Origin: an uncultured Clostridium sp.
Lineage (GTDB): Bacteria > Bacillota > Clostridia > TANB77 > CAG-508
Length of the DNA stretch: 64,000 nucleotides
Assembly: GCA_900552555.1 (NCBI GenBank)
Contig: URZW01000005.1
Span: 1-64,000, forward strand
Reading direction: 5' to 3'
This document shows, in pieces, positions 15,588 to 21,646 of the stretch. Both the position numbers and the translations under genes were made by a program. The notes below the pieces were generated by a model, which was given only the letters and a program-made list of their open reading frames with translations, had not been told where the DNA came from and did no database searches. Positions within the stretch are counted from its first letter, which is position 1; every line of letters begins with the position of its first letter.

Positions 15588-16295
15588 ATGTTAAAACATA
15601 CAAAGAAAATAAAAGAGATGTACGAAGATATACAAAGACGTATATTTTATATGATACCAGAAAAATGGGAAAAGATGTACCTATATGCCTCAGTATCAGA
15701 TTTAATTGATGGACGAAAAACAGGGGAATTATTCTTCTACTATATTCCAAAAGGAATATTTAAGAAGAACCCTGTAAACGTCTATGAAATACCACAAAAA
15801 TTCAATTTAGATGAAAAAGAGTATCTAAAATTAGTAAATATTTTATATGAGAAAATTGTAAATCTAAGAGAAGAATTCAAAAAAGTAGAAGTTACATCAT
15901 CAACATGGTCTAATCTTACTATGAAAATTGAAGGAATAAAATTCAAAGTTGAATATGATTATGAAGATTTAACGCAATCAAAATTTTCAAGTTATGAAAG
16001 GCACATAATATGGAGATATAATAATCTAGGAATTAAAGAAGAACAACTAAGCAAAGAGGAACAAAAGATTATAGAAAAATATTTGCTAGGAGAAAAAGTA
16101 GTAAAAAGAAGAGAAAGATATGAAACTGGTATATACATAAAAAATATAAAAAATATAGTTGATTATGATACAGAAAGTTATGATAGTGAACAAAATATAG
16201 AATATGTTGCAACTAAGGACGAAAAAGTTATAAATCAAATTATTATGCCTGGAGATCAAGTAAAGGCAGAAAAAAGTTTATTAAAAAAATTATAA
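15588..16295 (+). CDS. YezG/DUF600-family immunity protein (orphan)
   Basis: 235-residue protein whose first 165 residues match the YezG immunity family, which neutralises LXG-type polymorphic toxins such as YeeF: MIPEKWEKMYLYASV, YEIPQKFNLDEKEY, WSNLTMKIE and FKVEYDYEDL with SSYERHIIWRYNNLGI. The C-terminal 70 residues are an extension rich in charged residues that I do not recognise. It begins 8 bases after gpmI and so is probably co-transcribed with glycolysis. No toxin gene is adjacent; it may protect against toxins of neighbours or be a remnant of a lost locus. Confidence 0.72.
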   Translation: MLKHTKKIKEMYEDIQRRIFYMIPEKWEKMYLYASVSDLIDGRKTGELFFYYIPKGIFKKNPVNVYEIPQKFNLDEKEYLKLVNILYEKIVNLREEFKKVEVTSSTWSNLTMKIEGIKFKVEYDYEDLTQSKFSSYERHIIWRYNNLGIKEEQLSKEEQKIIEKYLLGEKVVKRRERYETGIYIKNIKNIVDYDTESYDSEQNIEYVATKDEKVINQIIMPGDQVKAEKSLLKKL

Positions 16296-16415
16296 TAAAG
16301 TGCAAAGCTTAGCGATTTTTGTTTGGAAAAAAGGATTAAGGGGAACATAACTCAAAATCTCTGAAATTTCAAACATGATGAAAAAAGTATAGCATAGTGA
16401 AAGGAGCAAAAAACG

Positions 16416-17108
16416 ATGATTTATTCAAAAGAATTAGAAGGAATGTGTAAAGTAGCAAAGGGAGTAGACCATGGACCAGCACCAATTCCAGAAGAAGGAA
16501 AATGGGTAAAAGCAAAAGAAATTAAAGACATATCTGGTTTAACACATGGTATAGGATGGTGTGCACCACAACAAGGAGCATGTAAATTAACATTAAATGT
16601 AAAGGACGGAATAATCCAAGAAGCATTAATTGAAACAGTTGGATGTTCAGGAATGACACACTCAGCTGCAATGGCAGGAGAAATTTTAACAGGAAAAACA
16701 ATATTAGAAGCATTAAACACAGACTTAGTATGTGATGCTATAAATACTGCTATGAGAGAATTATTCTTACAAATAGTATATGGTAGAACACAAACAGCTT
16801 TCTCAGAAGGAGGACTTCCAGTAGGAGCAGGACTTGAAGATTTAGGAAAAGGACATACATCACAAGTTGGAACAATTTATTCTAGTTCATTAAAAGGACC
16901 AAGATACTTAAATCTCGCAGAAGGTTACATAGTTGAATTAGGTTTAGATAAAGATGACCAAATTATTGGTTACAAATATGTTCATTTAGGAAAAATGATG
17001 GATAACATCAAAAAAGGAATTGATCCTAAAGAAGCAATTGAAAAAGCATCTGGTACATATGGAAGATTTGATGAAGCTGTTAAAACTATCGACCCAAGAG
17101 AGGAATAA
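16416..17108 (+). CDS. NifU-like iron-sulfur scaffold-type protein (GGGtGRT partner)
   Basis: 230-residue protein with a NifU-N/IscU-like core: WCAPQQGACKLTLNVKDG, then ETVGCSGMTHSAAMAGEILTGKT around residues 70-92, a Cys-Ser-Gly arrangement like that of Fe-S scaffold proteins. In Clostridia the same gene regularly precedes a GGGtGRT gene and is annotated as an iron-sulfur cluster assembly scaffold; a direct role has not, to my knowledge, been shown. Start at 16416 follows AAAGGAG. The next two genes follow at 3 and 16 bases, so the three form an operon. Confidence 0.75.
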   Translation: MIYSKELEGMCKVAKGVDHGPAPIPEEGKWVKAKEIKDISGLTHGIGWCAPQQGACKLTLNVKDGIIQEALIETVGCSGMTHSAAMAGEILTGKTILEALNTDLVCDAINTAMRELFLQIVYGRTQTAFSEGGLPVGAGLEDLGKGHTSQVGTIYSSSLKGPRYLNLAEGYIVELGLDKDDQIIGYKYVHLGKMMDNIKKGIDPKEAIEKASGTYGRFDEAVKTIDPREE

Positions 17109-17111
17109 AAA

Positions 17112-17435
17112 GTGATAAATGATTTAGTAAAAAGAGCACATGAAAATAGTGTGAAACATGGATTTTGGGAAAAAGATAGAGATTTTGGAGAAATTATTTC
17201 ATTAATGCATACTGAATTATCAGAAGCATTTGAAGAATATAGGGATGGCAGAAAATTCGATGAAATCTACTACAAAGATGATAACAAACCAAGTGGTATA
17301 CCAGCAGAGCTAGCAGATACAATAATAAGAATATTTGATTTCTGTGGTGGAAATAATATCGACTTGGAAAAAATAATTTTAGAAAAAATGAAATACAATG
17401 AAACAAGACCATACAAACATGGTAAGAAATGTTAA
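17112..17435 (+). CDS. MazG-like nucleotide pyrophosphohydrolase
   Basis: 107 residues, all-alpha NTP-PPase superfamily. Metal-binding pattern visible: ELSEAFEEYRDG (E-x3-E) and, 40 residues on, ELADTIIRIFDFCG (E-x2-D). Related small enzymes hydrolyse (d)NTPs to monophosphate and pyrophosphate. Initiation is at GTG, 9 bases after AGAGGA and 3 bases after the preceding gene. Its position between the NifU-like and GGGtGRT genes suggests co-expression. Confidence 0.8.
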   Translation: MINDLVKRAHENSVKHGFWEKDRDFGEIISLMHTELSEAFEEYRDGRKFDEIYYKDDNKPSGIPAELADTIIRIFDFCGGNNIDLEKIILEKMKYNETRPYKHGKKC

Positions 17436-17451
17436 TAAGGAGGAAAATTAA

Positions 17452-18453
17452 ATGGCAGTAACATTTGAAAGTTATGAAAGAAGAATAGACCAAATAAAAC
17501 CAGTAATGGAAAAATACGGAATAAAAGATTTTGAAGATGCATTGAAAATATGTACAGACAAAGGATTTAACCCATACGAAATAGTAAAAGGAATTCAACC
17601 AATATGTTTTGAAAACGCAGCATGGGCGTACACATTAGGAGCAGCAATTGCAATCAAAAAAGGATGCAACAAAGCATCAGATGCGGCTAAAGCAATCGGA
17701 GAAGGACTACAAGCATTCTGTATTCCAGGCTCAGTTGCAGACGACAGAAAAGTTGGATTAGGACATGGAAACTTAGCATCAATGCTATTATCAGAAGATA
17801 CAAAATGTTTTGCATTCTTAGCAGGACATGAAAGCTTTGCAGCTGCTGAAGGAGCTATAGGTATAGCAAAATCAGCAAACAAAGTTAGAAAAGAACCATT
17901 AAGAGTAATCTTAAACGGACTTGGAAAAGACGCAGCACAAGTAATATCAAGAATTAACGGATTTACATATGTAAAAACAGACTTTGACTTCTTCACAGGA
18001 AAAGTAAATATTGTAGAAGAAATCAAATATTCAGAAGGTGAAAGAAGCCAAGTTAGATGCTACGGAGCTAACGATGTTAGAGAAGGTGTAGCAATAATGT
18101 GGTTAGAAGATGTTGATGTATCCATTACAGGTAACTCAACAAACCCAACAAGATTCCAACACCCAGTTGCAGGTACATATAAGAAAGAAAGACTTGAAGC
18201 AGGTAAAAAATACTTCTCAGTTGCTTCAGGTGGTGGAACAGGTAGAACATTACATCCAGACAATATGGCTGCTGGACCAGCTTCTTATGGTATGACAGAT
18301 ACTATGGGAAGAATGCATTCAGATGCTCAATTTGCAGGAAGTTCTTCAGTACCAGCTCATGTTGAAATGATGGGATTAATTGGTATGGGTAACAACCCTA
18401 TGGTTGGTGCTTCAGTTGCAGTAGCTGTTGCAGTAGAAGAAGCAATGAAATAG
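17452..18453 (+). CDS. GGGtGRT protein
   Basis: 333-residue member of the GGGtGRT family, named for its conserved motif, here GGGTGRTLHPDNMAAGPASY around residues 262-281. Other conserved parts: IQPICFENAAWAYTLG near 45-60, GHGNLASMLLSEDTKC near 103-118 and the Gly/Met-rich end MMGLIGMGNNPMVGAS. The cellular role is unknown; constant pairing with the NifU-like gene suggests a metal/redox link (inference). AAGGAGG precedes the start. Confidence 0.9.
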   Translation: MAVTFESYERRIDQIKPVMEKYGIKDFEDALKICTDKGFNPYEIVKGIQPICFENAAWAYTLGAAIAIKKGCNKASDAAKAIGEGLQAFCIPGSVADDRKVGLGHGNLASMLLSEDTKCFAFLAGHESFAAAEGAIGIAKSANKVRKEPLRVILNGLGKDAAQVISRINGFTYVKTDFDFFTGKVNIVEEIKYSEGERSQVRCYGANDVREGVAIMWLEDVDVSITGNSTNPTRFQHPVAGTYKKERLEAGKKYFSVASGGGTGRTLHPDNMAAGPASYGMTDTMGRMHSDAQFAGSSSVPAHVEMMGLIGMGNNPMVGASVAVAVAVEEAMK

Positions 18454-18457
18454 ATTT

Positions 18458-18486
18458 TTGACAAGTAATAAATATCATGCTATAAT
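18458..18486 (+). promoter_or_regulatory. Sigma-A consensus promoter
   Basis: TTGACA (18458-18463), 17 bases, TATAAT (18481-18486): exact consensus elements, beginning within 5 bases of the GGGtGRT stop codon and driving the 108-residue gene. Confidence 0.8.
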
Positions 18487-18543
18487 GATATAGTTCATAG
18501 TTAATATAGTAATTCAAGCTAGACATAAAAGGAGGTCATATGT

Positions 18544-18870
18544 ATGAATGATTTTGGCAAGGCATTTGATGAGGCATTTAATGATGCGTTCAAAAAGCGG
18601 GAAGAAGTCGATAAGACGGCTAGAGAAAAGGCAAAAAAAATAATCTGTAAAGCCATATCTGAATTCGGAAAGTTGGGCATTGACTCTGTTCTTTTGGAAC
18701 TAGAGGATGAAAAAATTATTGTTAATCATTACATCGCGGAAAAAAGTGGTGAAGTTGACTATATTTTTAATCTGATTAAAGAGATAATGTCAAATGATAA
18801 TACAATCAAAAAGAGAGCTGATGTCAAAGTAGATACGTATAAGATTCGTATGAAAGTTAAGAAAAATTAA
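18544..18870 (+). CDS. Small protein of unknown function with atypical codon use
   Basis: 108 residues, N-terminal charged helix (DEAFNDAFKKREEVDKTARE) followed by a mixed alpha/beta part. No family recognised. It has a perfect consensus promoter, a strong AAAGGAGGT site and its own terminator, so it forms a compact, probably well-expressed cassette. Codons such as GCG, CGG, CTC/CTT, CGT and TCG are used here far more than in neighbouring genes, which suggests acquisition by transfer or a distinct expression class. Confidence 0.6.
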   Translation: MNDFGKAFDEAFNDAFKKREEVDKTAREKAKKIICKAISEFGKLGIDSVLLELEDEKIIVNHYIAEKSGEVDYIFNLIKEIMSNDNTIKKRADVKVDTYKIRMKVKKN

Positions 18871-18883
18871 GCTTGAATGCAAA

Positions 18884-18915
18884 GCACATAGGAGTTAATT
18901 CCTACGTGTTTTTTA
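18884..18915 (+). terminator. Terminator after the 108-residue gene
   Basis: GCAC-A-TAGGA stem with TCCTA-C-GTGT around GTTAAT, followed by TTTTT. Confidence 0.7.
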
Positions 18916-19181
18916 AGTTACTTTTGATATATTAAATGAAGTACTTTAGAGAGAATCCTTATGTTATTATAAAATAAGGAAAATTAAAGTTATCAATAAA
19001 AAGCAAATGAGAGTTTGAAAGTGGAGTAGAAATTTTCTACTCCTTATTTTTTAAATAAGCGAACAAAAATTTTGATTTTTTTTTTAAAAAAGTATTGACA
19101 AAATAAAAAAATAAATATAAAATAAGTACAACAAAACGAACAAGAATTTGTAAAACATAAATTTGCAAGGAGTGATATAAA
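18916..19181. other. Intergenic region with a second terminator and a promoter
   Basis: Contains a CCTTAT/ATAAGG inverted repeat near 18957-18979, a strong terminator at 19023-19052 with no gene ahead of it, and TTGACA at 19095-19100 before the metallopeptidase gene (with TAAAAT at 19118, 17-base spacing). The isolated terminator suggests a short untranslated transcript ending at about 19050, but I see no convincing promoter for one. Confidence 0.4.
19023..19052 (+). terminator. Terminator not linked to a gene
   Basis: GGAGTAGAAA/TTTCTACTCC, at least 10 bp, followed by TTATTTTTT. Confidence 0.7.
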
Positions 19182-19706
19182 ATGAAAATAATGACAAAGA
19201 AAATTAACCTAAAAATAACAATAGAAGAAACAGCAGAAAGACACCCAGTGCCTGTATTAGGAACAGATTATAAAGTTAAAATAATATACAAAAATATCAA
19301 AGTTGCTGAACTAGATGTAGAAGATAAAATTATAAAAATATCACTACCAAACAAATATAAAAAAGCAAATAATGAGAGAATATTAGATATAGCAATAGAC
19401 AAAATGTACGAACAAATTGCAAAAGTAGAAGTAGAAAGAGCAATGGAAAAAACAAGAATTTTATTAGGATTTGCACCAGAAGATTACGAAATTAGAAAAA
19501 TGAGTGAAGAACTTGGAAGATGTGAAGAAAACAAAATAACAATAAATCCTGAAATAGTAAAATATGATAGAGAAGTAATAGATTATATAGTTTTACATGA
19601 ATATTGTCATCTAAAATACAAAAGTCATTGTAAAAGTTTCATAAAAATGCTAGAAAAATATGAACCTAATTACAAAAAATATGAAAGAATTGTTGCTAAT
19701 ATATAG
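19182..19706 (+). CDS. YgjP-like metallopeptidase domain protein
   Basis: 174-residue protein of the YgjP/DUF45 (M48-related, SprT-like) group. The zinc motif is HEYCH in VLHEYCHLKYKSHCKSF, where the second His-containing part supplies the third ligand; RMLGFAP-like and NPEIV strand segments precede it as in the family. DUF45 proteins are presumed zinc proteases with unknown substrates. Start at 19182 has AAGGAG upstream and a TTGACA promoter element about 85 bases upstream. Shorter than YgjP by about 50 residues at the N terminus. Confidence 0.8.
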   Translation: MKIMTKKINLKITIEETAERHPVPVLGTDYKVKIIYKNIKVAELDVEDKIIKISLPNKYKKANNERILDIAIDKMYEQIAKVEVERAMEKTRILLGFAPEDYEIRKMSEELGRCEENKITINPEIVKYDREVIDYIVLHEYCHLKYKSHCKSFIKMLEKYEPNYKKYERIVANI

Positions 19707-19817
19707 TAATTATAAAAAATATAGACTATAATATAAACAAAAGTAATTTGCAAAATTATAACTTTTTCAGTACAGTTATAAATTGTATAAATTACATATT
19801 ATAGGAGGAAATTAAAA

Positions 19818-20927
19818 ATGAACAAATATTATTTTACATCAGAGAGTGTAACAGAAGGACACCCAGATAAAGTAGCAGATTTAATATCAGACAGTATATT
19901 AGATGAATATCTAAAACAAGATAAATATTCAAGAGTAGCAGTAGAAACATTTGTAACAGGGAATACAGTAACAATAGCAGGACAAGTTACATCAAAGGGA
20001 AATGTGGATATAGAAAATGTAGTAAGGCAAACAATAAAAAATATAGGTTATGATAATGCTAAAACAGATATGGATTATAGAACATGTAAAATAAATGTAG
20101 ATATTACTAAACAAAGTCCAGATATTGCATTAGGAGTAGATGATGGTGGAGCGGGTGACCAAGGAATAATGTTTGGATATGCATCAAATGAGACAGAAGA
20201 ATATATGCCATATGCAATATCAATGGCACATAAATTAGCCCAAAAGCTAACAGATGCACGAAAACAAAAAGAAATACCATATTTACGTCCAGATGGAAAA
20301 ACTCAGGTAACAGTAGAATATGAAGATAATAAACCAAAAAGAATAGAAGCGATATTAATTTCAACACAACACTTACAAGAAGTAACAATAGAACAATTAA
20401 GAAAAGATATTACTGAAAAAGTAATAAAACTAGTTATACCAGAAGAGATGATAGATAAAAATACAAAAATATATATAAATCCAACAGGAAGATTTATAAT
20501 AGGTGGACCTCTTGGAGATACAGGACTAACAGGTAGAAAAATAATAGTAGATACTTATGGGGGATATGCACGTCATGGAGGTGGAGCATTTTCTGGAAAG
20601 GATGCGACAAAGGTAGATAGAAGTGCTGCATATATGCTAAGATATATTGCTAAAAATATAGTTGCAAATGGATATGCTGAAAAATGTGAAATACAGATTT
20701 CATATGCTATTGGTATGAAAGAGCCTCTTTCTATATGTGTAAATGCTTTTGGTACAGGTAAGAAATCAGACGAAGAATTAGCAAATATGGTAAGAGAAAA
20801 ATTTGACTTAACACCAAATGGGATTATTGAATATTTAAAACTTAGAGAGCCTATTTATACTAAAACAACAAATTATGGACATTTTGGAAAAGAAGATTTG
20901 GAGTGGGAGAAAATTATAAAAATTTAA
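19818..20927 (+). CDS. metK: S-adenosylmethionine synthetase
   Basis: Makes SAM from methionine and ATP; cytosolic tetramer. Signature parts: TSESVTEGHPDKVADLISD (8-26; His/Asp at the active site), GVDDGGAGDQGIMFGYA (about 105-121; the GAGDQG hexapeptide), INPTGRFIIGGPLGDTGLTG and the P-loop-like GGGAFSGKDATKVDRSAAY (about 255-273). 369 residues is slightly short for the family but no core element is missing. AGGAGG upstream of the ATG. No SAM riboswitch is recognisable in the 110 bases before it. Confidence 0.96.
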   Translation: MNKYYFTSESVTEGHPDKVADLISDSILDEYLKQDKYSRVAVETFVTGNTVTIAGQVTSKGNVDIENVVRQTIKNIGYDNAKTDMDYRTCKINVDITKQSPDIALGVDDGGAGDQGIMFGYASNETEEYMPYAISMAHKLAQKLTDARKQKEIPYLRPDGKTQVTVEYEDNKPKRIEAILISTQHLQEVTIEQLRKDITEKVIKLVIPEEMIDKNTKIYINPTGRFIIGGPLGDTGLTGRKIIVDTYGGYARHGGGAFSGKDATKVDRSAAYMLRYIAKNIVANGYAEKCEIQISYAIGMKEPLSICVNAFGTGKKSDEELANMVREKFDLTPNGIIEYLKLREPIYTKTTNYGHFGKEDLEWEKIIKI

Positions 20928-21016
20928 TGCTAGGTATATAGTTTGCTATAGATTATGATATTGTATAATTTATAAAAAATTATATAATAAAAAACAAAAA
21001 AGAGGAATGAAATAAT

Positions 21017-21426
21017 TTGCAATATATAACGAAATTAGATAGAAATAAATTGGAAAAATATAAAAAAGGATTAATTACTGAAGAAGTAATATTAACAGAT
21101 GAGAGATTATATGAACATATTCTTCTATTTCATGAAAATGAATATAAAGAATTAAGACCATATTTAAAAAGTATAATAGATAATCCTGATTATATTATAG
21201 AAGATAATAGACATGAAGATACAATGATATATTTAAAAAAATAAAAAATATAGAAAAAAATGGGAGAGTTGTAATCAAACTTACATTGGGTCAAGATAAA
21301 GAGCATAATAAAAACTCAATTATTACTATGATGAAATTAAATAATAGAACATGGAATCAAACTTTAAAAAATCGAGGAAAAATTATTTGGAAGAATAAAA
21401 ATAAAAAACTAGACAAAAATGAATAA
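21017..21426 (+). pseudogene. PBECR-type nuclease-fold protein, frame-shifted at a run of seven A
   Basis: Reads from TTG (21017, after AGAGGA) to a stop at 21242-21244, then continues in the -1 frame to 21424-21426. The joined product is about 135 residues: HILLFHENEYKELRPYLKSI, NPDYIIEDNRHEDT, then after the shift VVIKLTLG, KNSIITMMKL and NRTWNQTLKNRGKIIWK. This order is that of the phage Barnase-EndoU-ColicinE5-RelE-like (PBECR) family of predicted nucleases, often phage- or toxin-related. The shift is at A_AAA_AAA (21235-21241), in the exact phase of a canonical -1 slippery site, so programmed frameshifting is possible as well as decay or a sequence error. Confidence 0.65.
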
Positions 21427-21438
21427 AAGTTATATAAT
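21410..21438 (+). promoter_or_regulatory. Promoter of the structured RNA/ABC exporter unit
   Basis: TAGACA (21410-21415), 17 bases, TATAAT (21433-21438); transcription would begin near 21445, about ten bases before the first stem of the RNA. Confidence 0.6.
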
Positions 21439-21444
21439 ATAAGT

Positions 21445-21580
21445 ACAATATAAAGAGTTATTTGAAGTGGACAATAGTGCCATCCACACACCATAGTGGT
21501 CAAAAGAGATGCAGGATTTGGCACACCTGCCAAATAACTAACATTAGAGGAGCTATGAAAACATAGCTCCTTAATTTTAT
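21445..21580 (+). ncRNA. Candidate riboswitch/structured RNA with kissing loops and terminator
   Basis: Closing stem AGTTATTTG/CAAATAACT (21456-21464 with 21531-21539, 9 bp perfect). It encloses three hairpins: GTGGA/TCCAC (21467-21471, 21483-21487), ACCA/TGGT (21490-21493, 21497-21500) and GCAGG/CCTGC (21511-21515, 21526-21530). The loop of the first contains GTGCCA (21477-21482) and the loop of the third TGGCAC (21519-21524), perfectly complementary. A terminator hairpin follows (21547-21580), then the ABC exporter gene. This is the layout of an aptamer plus expression platform; I do not recognise it as a known class. Confidence 0.65.
21547..21580 (+). terminator. Terminator of the structured RNA
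   Basis: AGGAGCTATG/CATAGCTCCT, 10-bp perfect stem with an AAAA loop, then TAATTTTAT; it lies 67 bases before the exporter start codon, so read-through must occur to express it from this promoter. Confidence 0.7.
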
Positions 21581-21646
21581 AAAAAACTATGAAAAAATCT
21601 AAATTTATGATATAAATATAATATAAATTAAGGAAAGGAGAAATTT

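Noticed and set aside
19707..19817. SAM riboswitch upstream of metK
   Set aside because: The 110 bases before metK contain no multi-helix SAM-I/II/III pattern and no terminator-antiterminator pair; only a normal ribosome site.
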